A DNA stretch of 64,000 nt, taken from the NCBI RefSeq assembly GCF_014201615.1, contig NZ_JACHEU010000001.1, positions 391,631-455,630 on the forward strand, written 5' to 3'. Below, one piece after another: positions 29,610 to 38,489 of this stretch. Positions within the stretch are counted from its first letter, which is position 1; every line of letters starts with the position of its first letter. Origin of the DNA: Aquamicrobium lusatiense. GTDB taxonomy: Bacteria; Pseudomonadota; Alphaproteobacteria; Rhizobiales; Rhizobiaceae. Both the position numbers and the translations under genes were made by a program. The notes beneath the pieces are model-generated. The model did no database searches and was not told the DNA's origin. It saw only the letters and a list, made by a program, of their open reading frames with translations.

Positions 29610-30410
29610 ATGGCCCGCTCCGCCATATTAAACGTCATGGTTCAGGCTGCCATGAAGGCCGGCCGCTCGCTTTCGCGCGATTTCGGCGAGGTGCAGAACC
29701 TGCAGGTCTCGCTCAAGGGCCCGGGTGACTATGTCAGCCAGGCCGACCGCAAGGCCGAAGACATCATCTACACCGAGCTTGCCAAGGCCCGCCCCGGCTA
29801 CGGCTTCCTGATGGAAGAACGCGGCGCGGTGGCCGGCGACGACGACCAGCACCGCTGGATCGTCGATCCGCTCGATGGCACCACCAACTTCCTTCACGGA
29901 ATCCCGATCTTCTCCATCTCGATCGCGCTGGAGCGTCAGGGCCAGCTCGTCGCCGCCGTCATCTACAACCCGGCCATGGATGAGCTCTACACCGCCGAGC
30001 GCGGCGGCGGAGCCTTCATGAACGACCGCCGGCTGCGCGTCGCCGCCCGCACGAAGCTCTCGGATGCCGTTGTCGGCTGCGGCATTCCGCATCTGGGTCG
30101 CGGCCATCACGGCAACTTCCTTGTCGAGCTGCGAAACGTCATGAACGAAGTGGCGGGCGTGCGCCGTATGGGCTCCGCTGCCCTCGACCTTGCCTATGTG
30201 GCGGCGGGACGCATGGACGGCTACTGGGAAACCGGCCTTTCGGCATGGGACATCGCCGCCGGCCTTCTGCTGGTGCGCGAGGCGGGCGGCTTCGCCTCCG
30301 AACCGGATGGCGGTCAGGACATGCTCGACAGCGGCAATGTCGTCGCCGGCAACGAGACCATCCACCGCGCGCTGGTCAAAACGCTTTCAAGGCCCGTCTC
30401 GTCACGCTGA
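29610..30410 (+). CDS. suhB: Inositol monophosphatase family protein SuhB
   Basis: Magnesium-dependent phosphatase of 266 residues. Metal-binding motifs: MEERG near residue 68, DPLDGT at 86-91, and the C-terminal WDIAAGLLLVREAGG. Members hydrolyse inositol-1-phosphate or related sugar phosphates; in enterobacteria SuhB also binds the transcription machinery. The start at 29610 gives the family's usual N-terminus, with GGAG 11 bases upstream; the longer frame from 29520 adds a basic, unconserved stretch. It is convergent with an acyltransferase gene whose stop overlaps its end by 9 bases. Confidence 0.95.
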   Translation: MARSAILNVMVQAAMKAGRSLSRDFGEVQNLQVSLKGPGDYVSQADRKAEDIIYTELAKARPGYGFLMEERGAVAGDDDQHRWIVDPLDGTTNFLHGIPIFSISIALERQGQLVAAVIYNPAMDELYTAERGGGAFMNDRRLRVAARTKLSDAVVGCGIPHLGRGHHGNFLVELRNVMNEVAGVRRMGSAALDLAYVAAGRMDGYWETGLSAWDIAAGLLLVREAGGFASEPDGGQDMLDSGNVVAGNETIHRALVKTLSRPVSSR

Positions 30411-31388
30411 CACCATCCGGCTCCATGCGGCCTGCGGCGGGCTGAACAGCCGCCGCATCGGCCCGTCTGCCGGCGCGGTCGCCAGCGCCACCAGCACCGA
30501 CAGTGTTGCCAGCACTGGCAGGAGCAGAACCTGCGGGATGAGTGCCGGCGCGCCGGAAGCCACGAACGCCATCACCACCAGCCCGTGGAGCAGATAGATG
30601 GCCAGCGAGCGCTCGCCAAGCCAGCCGAGCATCGCCGCCCGCGCCGGCACCAGAGCCGCGAAACCCACAGCCGCCGAACCGCCCAGCGCCATCAGGCCAA
30701 GACGCGCGATCGCCGGATAATCGGCGTCGGCGGCACCGCTGGCATAGGCGCGGCTGCCGGTGAGCGCACCGGCATTGAGACCCAGCTTCCACCAGAAAAG
30801 CACGGCACCCACACTGCCGACAAACATCAGCGCGAAGGCAACCGGGCGCTGTCGCGCGGCAGCGACGAGCTGGGCGCCATAAAGATGGCCGAGCACGAAG
30901 AAGGGCAGGAAGTAGAGCGTGCGGGAGAGGCTCAGCGTATAGCCGATGCCATCGTCATATCCGGCCGCCACCGCCACCGCCACGGCCGCCACCAGACCCG
31001 CCGGCGAGGCGAACAGCGGCAGCACAAGACGCCAGATGACCATGCTGGCGATGAACCACAGCAGCCAATAAGGCGTGAGCAGCGAATATTCATACCAGCC
31101 CGTCAGCCGGCTGGCGCCGATATAGACAAGCTGGAAGACGGCCAGCGGCAGGATCAGTGTCCACACGATCTTGCGATAGTCGCGCCCTTCAAGCCTGTTA
31201 CGGGCGAACATGCCGGACAGAAAAATGAAAAGCGGCATATGAAAACTGTAGATGCCGACATAGATCGCATGCAACAATTCAGAATCTGACGACGGCTTCT
31301 CGATCAGATGTCCGAAGACGACAAGAAGTATTCCAGCACCCCTTAGGGCATCGATATGGCTGTTTCTGTATATATTTACTGGATTCAT
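30402..31388 (-). CDS. Acyltransferase family 3 membrane protein
   Basis: Inner-membrane acyltransferase of the OafA/fucose 4-O-acetylase type, 328 residues with about ten hydrophobic helices. The N-terminal motif with HIDALRGAGILLVVFGH carries the conserved His of the family. FLSGMFARNR follows at about residue 60, the usual second block. It would O-acylate a sugar or lipid-linked glycan at the membrane; the acceptor is unknown. Two starts are possible (GTG at 31400 or ATG at 31388) and neither has a convincing ribosome site. The 3' end overlaps the suhB end by 9 bases on the other strand. Divergent from the MotA-like gene. Confidence 0.85.
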   Translation of the reverse strand: MNPVNIYRNSHIDALRGAGILLVVFGHLIEKPSSDSELLHAIYVGIYSFHMPLFIFLSGMFARNRLEGRDYRKIVWTLILPLAVFQLVYIGASRLTGWYEYSLLTPYWLLWFIASMVIWRLVLPLFASPAGLVAAVAVAVAAGYDDGIGYTLSLSRTLYFLPFFVLGHLYGAQLVAAARQRPVAFALMFVGSVGAVLFWWKLGLNAGALTGSRAYASGAADADYPAIARLGLMALGGSAAVGFAALVPARAAMLGWLGERSLAIYLLHGLVVMAFVASGAPALIPQVLLLPVLATLSVLVALATAPADGPMRRLFSPPQAAWSRMVSA

Positions 31389-31586
31389 GAGTGACGGCAC
31401 GCATCCGTGTCTTTTCTCTCGAAAGCCCCTCCCGCCATCACCGATTCGACTGCTTCAGCATAATTTGGAGATGGGCGAGAGTGTGGCACGGCCGCATAAT
31501 CCTCTCATCTCGACGGCGCGGCTTCCAATTTCGCCGCAAATCCGATTAGAGTTGCCGCCAGCGCGCAGAAACGAAATGGAAGACGG

Positions 31587-32615
31587 ATGGCCCTGCTCAG
31601 ATCGTTCGGCATAGGCGGCGGCTCGGATGTGCTGAGCTATGATCCCCACAAGCTTTCCAGCCCGCAGGTGTTCCTGCTCACCATGGTCATCTTTCTGGGA
31701 CTGGTCGGCTTCATCGCCATCATCCTGTCCCGCCAGATCCACTCGGCCTTTTCCACGAATCCCGGCCTGAACGGCCTGATCCTCGGCGTGCTCATCGTCG
31801 GCATTTTGCTCGCCTTCGCGCAGGTCGGCCGCCTGTTTCGCGAGGTTCGGTGGGTGAACTCCTTCCGCGCCGGCGTGGAAGCCACCGACCCCGTCCTGCT
31901 GGCGCCGATGAAGGCGATGCTTGGCCGTTCGTCGGCGATCGCCGTCTCCACCAGTTCCATGCGCACAATGCTGGATTCGATCGCCACCCGCCTCGACGAA
32001 ACCCGCGACACCTCGCGCTACCTCGTCGGCCTGCTGGTGTTTCTCGGCCTGCTCGGCACCTTCTGGGGCCTCCTGGAAACCATCGGATCGATCAGCGACA
32101 CCATCCAGTCGCTCGATCCCGGCACCGGCGACTCGGCCTCGGTTCTGGAAGCGCTGAAGCAGGGCCTTTCCGCGCCGCTGTCCGGCATGGGCACGGCCTT
32201 TTCCTCCTCGCTGTTCGGCCTCTCCGGCTCGCTGGTTCTGGGCTTCCTCGACCTTCAGGCCGGCCGCGCGCAGAACCGTTTCTACACCGAGCTGGAGAAC
32301 TGGCTCTCCTCGGTCACGGACCTCTCCTCCGACCTGGCCGGCCCCGAAAACGGACGCAGCGCCGGCACCACGGACGAGCTTCGCTCTCTGTCTGAGCGGC
32401 TGCGCTCCCTGCAGGAAAGCAACGGCTCCAACCCACGCACGGCAGCCGCCATGGCCAATCTGGCCGACGGCATTGCCGGGCTGGTCAAGAACATGCGCTC
32501 CGAACAGCAGATCATGCGCGACTGGGTGGAAGCCCAGTCCGACGAGCAGCGCGCCATGCGCGAAACGCTGGAGAAGATCGCCTCCGCCCTCGACACACAG
32601 AAGGGAGTGAAGTGA
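31587..32615 (+). CDS. MotA/TolQ/ExbB-type channel protein of unknown role
   Basis: A 342-residue inner-membrane protein with four predicted helices: about 27-48, 60-84, 145-168 and 200-222. The last two carry LLGTFWGLLETIGSI and GMGTAFSSSLFGLSGSLVLGF, which match the pore helices of the MotA/TolQ/ExbB family. The cytoplasmic C-terminal tail of about 110 residues is polar and helical. It is neither TolQ (at 22292 here) nor a flagellar MotA, which has a different loop. The next gene, 1 base after its stop, is a MotB-like OmpA-domain protein, so the two should form one ion-driven stator complex. The task of that complex is unknown to me. Confidence 0.85.
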   Translation: MALLRSFGIGGGSDVLSYDPHKLSSPQVFLLTMVIFLGLVGFIAIILSRQIHSAFSTNPGLNGLILGVLIVGILLAFAQVGRLFREVRWVNSFRAGVEATDPVLLAPMKAMLGRSSAIAVSTSSMRTMLDSIATRLDETRDTSRYLVGLLVFLGLLGTFWGLLETIGSISDTIQSLDPGTGDSASVLEALKQGLSAPLSGMGTAFSSSLFGLSGSLVLGFLDLQAGRAQNRFYTELENWLSSVTDLSSDLAGPENGRSAGTTDELRSLSERLRSLQESNGSNPRTAAAMANLADGIAGLVKNMRSEQQIMRDWVEAQSDEQRAMRETLEKIASALDTQKGVK

Positions 32616-32616
32616 G

Positions 32617-33648
32617 GTGGCTCTGGGGCGCGGACGCCGCAGCTATCGCCATATCGACTACTGGCCGGGCTTCGTCGATGCGCTGTCGACGCTGCTGCTC
32701 GCCATCATGTTCCTGCTTTCGGTGTTCGTGCTGGCGCAGTTCCTGCTGAGCCGCGAAATTTCCGGCAAGGACGAAGCGCTCAACCGCCTCAATGCGCAGA
32801 TCAACGAGCTGACCCAGTTGCTCGCTCTGGAAAAGGGCAACACGCAGGACGCGCAGGATGCGCTGGCCAACCTGCAGGCTTCCCTGTCCGCGGCAGAGGC
32901 CGAAAAGAGCCGGCTTGAGCAACTGCTGGCCGCCGGGACAGGAGCCGGAAGCGCCGCCACCGCCCGCGCTGACAAGCTGGAGGGCGAACTCGACAGCGAG
33001 CGCCAGATCAGCCAGCGCGCGCTGTCGCAGGTGGAACTGCTCAACCAGCAGATTTCGGCCTTGCGCCGCCAGATCGCCGCCCTTGAACAGGCGCTCGACG
33101 CTTCGGAAGCGCGCGACCGCGAATCCAACACCAAGATCGCCGATCTCGGCCGGCGGCTGAACGTTGCGCTCGCCCAGCGCGTGCAGGAGCTGAACCGCTA
33201 CCGCTCCGATTTCTTCGGCCGCCTGCGCGAGATCCTCGCTGACCGCGAGAACATCCGCATCGTCGGCGACCGCTTCGTGTTCCAGTCGGAAGTGTTGTTC
33301 CCGCTGGGCTCCGACCAGATCAACGAGGCCGGTCAGGGCGAGATGAAGAAGCTCGCGGATGCCATCATCGAGTTGCAGAAGGAAATCCCGCCCGAGATCA
33401 ACTGGGTGCTGCGCGTCGACGGCCACACCGACGACCGGCCGCTCTCCGGCACCGGCCGCTTCCGCGACAACTGGGAGCTTTCCGCCTCACGCGCCATCTC
33501 CGTGGTCAAGTTCCTGATCGTCAACGGCGTACCCGCCAACCGGCTGGTCGCCGCAGGCTTCGGCGAATACCAGCCGCTCGACGAAGGCGACACACAGGAA
33601 GCGCGTGACCGCAACCGCCGCATCGAACTGAAGCTCACCGAGCGGTAA
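32617..33648 (+). CDS. MotB-like OmpA-domain protein, partner of the MotA-like channel
   Basis: A 343-residue protein with a short basic N-terminus and one membrane helix (about 22-45). Asp21 sits just before the helix, where MotB and TolR carry their proton-binding Asp. A long heptad-rich coiled coil follows (about 48-195), then a C-terminal OmpA-like peptidoglycan-binding domain (about 215-343) with VDGHTDDRPL and DRNRRIELKL. The start is GTG at 32617, with AAGGGAG upstream and the upstream stop only 1 base away. The coiled coil is much longer than in flagellar MotB, giving reach between membrane and wall. Co-expression with the gene at 31587 is certain from spacing. Confidence 0.87.
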   Translation: MALGRGRRSYRHIDYWPGFVDALSTLLLAIMFLLSVFVLAQFLLSREISGKDEALNRLNAQINELTQLLALEKGNTQDAQDALANLQASLSAAEAEKSRLEQLLAAGTGAGSAATARADKLEGELDSERQISQRALSQVELLNQQISALRRQIAALEQALDASEARDRESNTKIADLGRRLNVALAQRVQELNRYRSDFFGRLREILADRENIRIVGDRFVFQSEVLFPLGSDQINEAGQGEMKKLADAIIELQKEIPPEINWVLRVDGHTDDRPLSGTGRFRDNWELSASRAISVVKFLIVNGVPANRLVAAGFGEYQPLDEGDTQEARDRNRRIELKLTER

Positions 33649-33843
33649 CACTCCCGATTAGAGCGTGAAATGCGGCCGGCAAGCGCGGCCAACATTATCT
33701 TTTTTTAATTTTTGTTTGCCGGCATCCGGTCCTAGCCTGCTCGCGGATCGGGAACTGCCGGTGGCTTTCAATGCCGCGACGCGACGGAACCGGACGATCC
33801 GCTCAGAGAAATCATGTTTCTCTTCAGAAAAGGAGACGCCGAG

Positions 33844-34209
33844 ATGCGCTCTTTGTCTTACACCACCCTCGCCCTCACTGCCGCCCTTGCCGCCGCGCCG
33901 CTGACCGGTGCCTTTGCATCGGCGGATGACGCAGCGCCGGGATTGCCCGCTGTCACCGCACAGACAGGCACGGCCAGGGTCATCCTCGACCAGCTCGGCA
34001 GCGTCAGCGACGGCATCAACGCGGCCCTCGCAGACAATGTCATCAGCCCGGATCAGGCCAGAACGCTGCGCGCCGACGCGCGCAGCATCCGCAAGGACAC
34101 CATGGCGCTGGCCGCTTCCGACCATGGCCAGATTCCGACGGCGCAATATCATCAGCTGCTTGGCCGGGTTCAGGGCATTTCCTATCAGGTAAACCCGATC
34201 ATCTACTAG
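33844..34209 (+). CDS. Small exported protein of unknown function
   Basis: A 121-residue protein with a signal peptide (about 1-24, cleavage near AFASA). The helical mature part carries VILDQLGSVSDGINAALADNVISPDQARTLRADARSIRK. I do not recognise a family. The ATG at 33844 has AAAGGAGACGCC upstream; a start 30 bases earlier lacks the signal peptide opening. It follows the MotA/MotB-like pair after about 195 bases that include a T-rich run (33698-33717) preceded by a weak GGCCG/CGGCC stem, a possible terminator. Its own transcription unit is likely. A palindromic element begins directly at its stop codon. Confidence 0.7.
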   Translation: MRSLSYTTLALTAALAAAPLTGAFASADDAAPGLPAVTAQTGTARVILDQLGSVSDGINAALADNVISPDQARTLRADARSIRKDTMALAASDHGQIPTAQYHQLLGRVQGISYQVNPIIY

Positions 34210-34310
34210 AGCAATTCCAGCAAAAGTGCGTAGCGGTTTTGCGCCCTGAATTGCGTAGAAACAAAGAGATAGAGCATTGCAGGTGATCCTCTTTTCACCG
34301 GGATTGCTCC
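34209..34310. repeat. Composite palindromic intergenic element, family A
   Basis: First part: outer arms GCAATTC (34211-34217) and GAATTGC (34248-34254), with inner arms GCAAAA (34220-34225) and TTTTGC (34237-34242). After ACAAAGAGATAGA a second part follows (34273-34310) with the stem GGTGA/TCACC and a GGATTGCTC end that complements GAGCAATTC at the start. It lies directly after a stop codon and contains no gene. Confidence 0.75.
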
Positions 34311-34375
34311 AGGAAAATGCCTGCAGGGCATCCTCGGGGCGGGCCATGTGCCCGCCTCGCCCAATCAGCCGGAGA

Positions 34376-34999
34376 TCACGCGCCGGCGCCCTGATCCGAA
34401 CTCTCATCGCGTGCATGCAGGACATGGTCGATCAGGCCCCATTCCAGTCCCTCCTCCGCCGTCATGAAATGGTCGCGGTCCAGCGCCTGCTCCACTTCCG
34501 CGTAGCTGCGCCCGCAATGTTCGGCGTAAAGCTGCGTCATGCGCCGCTTGGTGCGCTGGATTTCCTCGGCATGGATGAAGATGTCGGAGGCCTGCCCCTG
34601 AAAGCCGCCGGACGGCTGGTGCACCAGGAGGCTGGCATTGGGCAGCGCCGCGCGATGGCCGGGCGCCCCCGCCATCAGCAGGAACGAACCCATGGAGCGG
34701 GCCGTGCCCATGCACAGCGTGTGCACCGGGGCGCGGATGTAGCGCATGGTGTCGTACATGGCGAGGCCGCTGGTCACCACGCCGCCCGGCGAATTGATAT
34801 AGAGATGGATCGGCTTCTTCGGGTTCTCCGATTCCAGAAACAGCATCTGCGCGCAGACCAGAGCCGAAACCGTATCGTTGACCTCACCATTGAGGAAAAT
34901 GATCCGTTCCCGCAGCAGGCGCGAGAAAATGTCGAACGACCGCTCTCCGCGGCTCGACTGCTCTATGACCATAGGGACGAGTTGCATCGTTTCGCGCAT
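34376..34999 (-). CDS. clpP: ClpP-family serine protease paralog
   Basis: ATP-dependent Clp protease proteolytic subunit of 207 residues. The triad is complete: Ser102 in GTARSMGSF, His127 in LLVHQPSGG and Asp176 in LDRDHFMT. The segment INSPGG (about 68-73) is intact. The usual GQAASMG is GTARSMG here, and no clpX or clpA gene lies nearby. This suggests the second, stand-alone ClpP isoform that many rhizobia carry, not the main clpP of the clpP-clpX pair. GGAG precedes the ATG. It is monocistronic between a repeat element and the SRPBCC/ArsR operon. Confidence 0.9.
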   Translation of the reverse strand: MRETMQLVPMVIEQSSRGERSFDIFSRLLRERIIFLNGEVNDTVSALVCAQMLFLESENPKKPIHLYINSPGGVVTSGLAMYDTMRYIRAPVHTLCMGTARSMGSFLLMAGAPGHRAALPNASLLVHQPSGGFQGQASDIFIHAEEIQRTKRRMTQLYAEHCGRSYAEVEQALDRDHFMTAEEGLEWGLIDHVLHARDESSDQGAGA

Positions 35000-35043
35000 C
35001 GGCGAACTCCGTTTTTCAGTGATTGGGGAAGATCTGGAAAACG

Positions 35044-35400
35044 TCAGGCGGCGCGCATGACGGGCATTCCGTTGCTGTTGGCCGCCTGCGTGCGACTGGC
35101 CGACCGCACATCGACAAGCCGGTGGATGACGCGCAGGCTGGTGCCGCCATCCGCATTGGCGGCGATGCGGAAGGTCACCGTGCTTTCAAGAAAGGGCGGC
35201 GCGGAGTCGCGCATGCGGTAGCGCACTTCCGCGCCCGGCGTGATGGTTTCTGCCTGCGGATCGGCCAGATCCGTGCCCGGCAGCCATTGCTCGCGGAACT
35301 GCGGCAGGCTGATCGCTCGCCAGACCTTTTGCGGCGGGGCATCCAGCTCGTAAGTCTGGTCGATGCCGGCATCCTGCTCTTGTGTCGGTGCGTCGTTCAT
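35044..35400 (-). CDS. SRPBCC (AHSA1-like) domain protein
   Basis: A 118-residue protein with the start of an AHSA1/SRPBCC fold ([30 protein letters not shown]). These proteins bind hydrophobic ligands or chaperones. The C-terminal part is short and ends in a polar, unconserved tail, so the helix-grip fold may be incomplete compared with the usual 140-160 residues. Its ATG overlaps the stop of the ArsR-type gene upstream (ATGA), the standard ArsR-then-SRPBCC operon. The regulator probably controls both genes. Confidence 0.78.
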   Translation of the reverse strand: MNDAPTQEQDAGIDQTYELDAPPQKVWRAISLPQFREQWLPGTDLADPQAETITPGAEVRYRMRDSAPPFLESTVTFRIAANADGGTSLRVIHRLVDVRSASRTQAANSNGMPVMRAA

Positions 35401-35711
35401 TGATCCATGTCCTTCAACAGGTCCCGCAGACCATCGATGCGCGCCGGCCAGTAATTGCGGTATTTCGCCATCCAGCGCGCCATCGCTATCAGCCCTTCGG
35501 GATCGACCTCATAGTTGACGAAGCGCCCCTGCCTTTCTTCGCGCACCAGCCGGGCGCCACGCAGTACGCCGAGATGTTGCGACATCGCCGGCTGGCTGAT
35601 CGCCATGCCTTCGCGCAGCGCGCTGGCGTTCATGCTGCCGCCCGCCAGCTTCTCGAAGATCGCGCGGCGGGTGGGATCGGCCAGCGCGCGGAATATCTCA
35701 TTCTCGTTCAT
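35397..35711 (-). CDS. ArsR-family transcriptional regulator
   Basis: A 104-residue winged-helix repressor with the helix-turn-helix at about residues 27-55 (SMNASALREGMAISQPAMSQHLGVLR) and wing REERQGRFVNYEV. No metal-binding ELCVCD motif is visible, so it is probably not a metal sensor. ArsR proteins paired with SRPBCC genes usually respond to other cues. The start at 35711 gives the typical ALADPTRRAIFE opening; an earlier frame start adds unconserved residues. It is followed by and overlaps the SRPBCC gene. Confidence 0.9.
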   Translation of the reverse strand: MNENEIFRALADPTRRAIFEKLAGGSMNASALREGMAISQPAMSQHLGVLRGARLVREERQGRFVNYEVDPEGLIAMARWMAKYRNYWPARIDGLRDLLKDMDQ

Positions 35712-35835
35712 GCCATCACATAAGCACACACTTATCTGATTCGCAAGCACCCATAACGGCCCGCATGCCGGCTCCTCTTGCCAGACGCGCCGCATTCCTG
35801 TCCCCTGCCCTTCGTTACAGAATCAGGACTGCAGA

Positions 35836-37332
35836 ATGTCGTTCCAGAAGCTCGATGATCTTTGCCGCCGGCTCGAAGCGCTCGAACATGCGCTGGCCAT
35901 ACTGGGCGCCGACGAGGCCACGCATATGGCCGTGGGCGGCGGCGAAAAGCGCGCCGAGGCCATGGCTACCCTTTCCGGCCTGTATCACCGGCAGGCGACC
36001 GCACCCGAAATCGGCGACTGGATCGCCGCTGCCGAGACCGAGGCGCTGAACGAGGACCAGACGGCGGCGCTGCGCGAATTCAGGCGCCACCACACCAACC
36101 TCACCTGCCTGCCGGCCGAGTTCGTCGAGCGCCAGACGGCGGCGCGCCTGCGCTGCGAGCAATTGTGGCGCGACCTGCGCGCAAAAGGCGACTGGTCGAG
36201 CTTCCAGCTGGCACTTGAGGGCGTGGTGGCGCTGGCGCGGGAGGAAGCCGCCATGCGCGCCGAGGTGCTGGGCCTTTCCCCCTATGATGCGCTGATGGAG
36301 CAATATGATCCCGGCAACCGCGCCGCCGACATCACCCCGGTCTTCACCGACCTCAAGGCGTTCCTCAAGGATTTCGTGCCGCAGGCGCTCGATGTGCAGG
36401 CGCAGCGACGTGCAAAGCGCCCGTTGAAACCGCTCTCCGGCACCTATGCGATCGAGAAACAGCGGGCGCTCGGCCTCGCCATGATGGAGGCTGTCGGCTT
36501 CGACCTGACGCGGGGCAGCCTGTCGGTCTCCCACCACCCGTTCTGCGGCGGCGTGCCGAGCGACGTGCGCATCACCACGCGCTACCGCACCACCGAGTTC
36601 CTGTCGGCGCTGATGGGCATATTGCACGAGACCGGCCATGCGCTTTACGAGCAGAACCTGCCGCGCGACTGGTCGCATTGGCCGCTCGGCAAGGCGCGCG
36701 GCATGGCTATCCATGAAAGCCAGAGCCTGTTCGTGGAAAAGCAGATCGGCCGCAACCCCGCCTTCTGGCGCTGGGCGCTGCCGGTGGTGGACAGCCACCT
36801 CGGCGAAAGCTGGTCGCTGGACGACATCCTGCCTCACGTCCATCAGGTCGGGCGTGGGCTGATCCGCGTCGATGCCGACGAGGTGACCTATCCGCTGCAT
36901 GTCATCCTGCGCTACGAGCTGGAGCAGGAGCTGATTTCCGGCAAACTCGACGTCGCCGATATTCCGCAGGCATGGGATGCGCGCATGCGCGATTATCTCG
37001 GTCTTTCCACCATCGACAATCCGGGCGACGGACCGATGCAGGACGTTCACTGGCCGGGCGGCGCCTTTGGCTATTTCCCCTCCTACACGCTGGGCGCGAT
37101 GATGGCGGCGCAGCAATGGGCGGCACTTGTGCGCGAACATCCCGACACGGATGAGGCCATCGCGAGAGGCGATTTCTCCGCCGTCAACGAATGGCGCAGA
37201 ACCCGCATCTGGGCGCAGGGCTCGCGCTGGTCGACGCCGGACCTGATGCAGCGCGCCACCGGCGAAAAGCTCGACGCGCACCACTTCATCGCCCATCTGC
37301 AAAAGCGCTATGGCGGCAAGGGAGAGCCTTAA
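35836..37332 (+). CDS. Carboxypeptidase, M32 family
   Basis: Zinc metallocarboxypeptidase of 498 residues, cytoplasmic, releasing C-terminal amino acids from peptides. The zinc motif HEXXH is HETGH at 264-268, with the third ligand Glu in HESQS (294). VSHHPFCGGVPSDVRITTRY (about 231-250) and the GRGLIRVDADEVTYPLHVILR block are strongly conserved in the family. AGGA lies before the ATG. The following M20 peptidase gene overlaps its stop by one base (TAATG), so the two peptidases are translated together. Confidence 0.96.
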   Translation: MSFQKLDDLCRRLEALEHALAILGADEATHMAVGGGEKRAEAMATLSGLYHRQATAPEIGDWIAAAETEALNEDQTAALREFRRHHTNLTCLPAEFVERQTAARLRCEQLWRDLRAKGDWSSFQLALEGVVALAREEAAMRAEVLGLSPYDALMEQYDPGNRAADITPVFTDLKAFLKDFVPQALDVQAQRRAKRPLKPLSGTYAIEKQRALGLAMMEAVGFDLTRGSLSVSHHPFCGGVPSDVRITTRYRTTEFLSALMGILHETGHALYEQNLPRDWSHWPLGKARGMAIHESQSLFVEKQIGRNPAFWRWALPVVDSHLGESWSLDDILPHVHQVGRGLIRVDADEVTYPLHVILRYELEQELISGKLDVADIPQAWDARMRDYLGLSTIDNPGDGPMQDVHWPGGAFGYFPSYTLGAMMAAQQWAALVREHPDTDEAIARGDFSAVNEWRRTRIWAQGSRWSTPDLMQRATGEKLDAHHFIAHLQKRYGGKGEP

Positions 37333-38480
37333 TGGAGCTTACCAATCAGGACATCGAAGACCTCGTCGCCTTCCGCCGCGATTTGCACCGCTTCCCCGAA
37401 ATCTCCAACGAGGAGAAGGAGACGGCAGAACGCGTGGTTGCCTTTCTGGCCGACACCGGAGCCGACGAAATGCTGACCGGACTGGGAGGCCACGGCGTCG
37501 CCCTCGTCTATGACAGCGGAAAACCCGGCCCGACGCTTCTCTTCCGCGCCGAACTGGATGCCCTGCCCATCGCAGAGATTTCAGACATTCCGCATCGCTC
37601 GACCATCGAGGGCAAGGGCCATATGTGCGGCCATGACGGCCATATGGCCATCCTCGCCGCCCTTGGCCGCCTGTTCGGACGGCAGCGGCCGGCAAGCGGC
37701 CGCGTGGTGCTGATGTACCAGCCGGCCGAGGAAACCGGCGACGGCGCGGCCGGCGTGACCGCCGATCCGCGCTATGCGCTGATCCGGCCCGATTTCGCCT
37801 TCTCGCTGCACAATCTGCCCGGCACTCCGCTCGGCCACGTCCGCCTGCGCGAAGGCGTCGTCAACTGCGCCTCGCGCGGCCTGCGCATCACGCTGAACGG
37901 CAGGACCGCCCATTCCTCCATGCCGGAAAGCGGCGTTTCGCCGATGCTTGCTGTAAGCCGGCTGATGCCAAGGCTCGCAGCACTCGGCGGCGGCTCCTTC
38001 GACAGCGACGAGTTCTCGATGGCCACCGTCACCCATCTGCGCATGGGCGAGCCCGTTTTCGGCGTCGCCCCCGGCCATGCGGAGATCCGCGTGACCCTGC
38101 GCACGAGGCAGGATGCACGCATGGAGGGCCTGTGCACTGCGGCCGAAGCGATGGCGCGCGAGGAAGCAAAGGCTGAAGGACTTCAATGCACCTTCGACTA
38201 TCACGAGATCTTCGTCGCCAGCCTGAACGAGCCTGAAGCGGCAGCACTTCTCGCGGCCGCGCTCGATGCCGAAAACGTGCCCCATGACGAGGAGGAACTG
38301 CCGATGCGCGCCTCCGAGGATTTCGGCATTTTCGGCCACACATCGAAATCGGCGATGCTCTATCTCGGCTCCGGTGTCGACCGCCCGAACCTGCACAATC
38401 CCGATTACGATTTTCCCGACGAGCTGATCGCCATCGGCGCGCGGATCTTCATGCGCACCGCGCGCGATCTTCTCGGATAA
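37332..38480 (+). CDS. M20-family amidohydrolase (N-acyl-amino-acid/hippurate hydrolase type)
   Basis: Cytoplasmic metallohydrolase of 382 residues. Metal-site pieces seen: the Asp in FRAELDALPI (76), MCGHDGH (98-104) and PAEETGDGA (about 133-141), plus a C-terminal His in the PNLHNPDYDF segment. The lid domain runs from about residue 180 to 290. The family removes acyl groups from amino acids or short peptides; the exact substrate is unknown. Its ATG overlaps the stop of the M32 gene, making a likely two-gene peptide-degradation operon. It ends 9 bases before the convergent exporter gene. Confidence 0.93.
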   Translation: MELTNQDIEDLVAFRRDLHRFPEISNEEKETAERVVAFLADTGADEMLTGLGGHGVALVYDSGKPGPTLLFRAELDALPIAEISDIPHRSTIEGKGHMCGHDGHMAILAALGRLFGRQRPASGRVVLMYQPAEETGDGAAGVTADPRYALIRPDFAFSLHNLPGTPLGHVRLREGVVNCASRGLRITLNGRTAHSSMPESGVSPMLAVSRLMPRLAALGGGSFDSDEFSMATVTHLRMGEPVFGVAPGHAEIRVTLRTRQDARMEGLCTAAEAMAREEAKAEGLQCTFDYHEIFVASLNEPEAAALLAAALDAENVPHDEEELPMRASEDFGIFGHTSKSAMLYLGSGVDRPNLHNPDYDFPDELIAIGARIFMRTARDLLG

Positions 38481-38489
38481 GCGGCTGCG

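Noticed and set aside
31587..33648. A Zorya-type anti-phage system
   Set aside because: Only the channel-like pair is present. No ZorC, ZorD or ZorE-like gene is near, and the surroundings are core genes, so a defence call is not supported.
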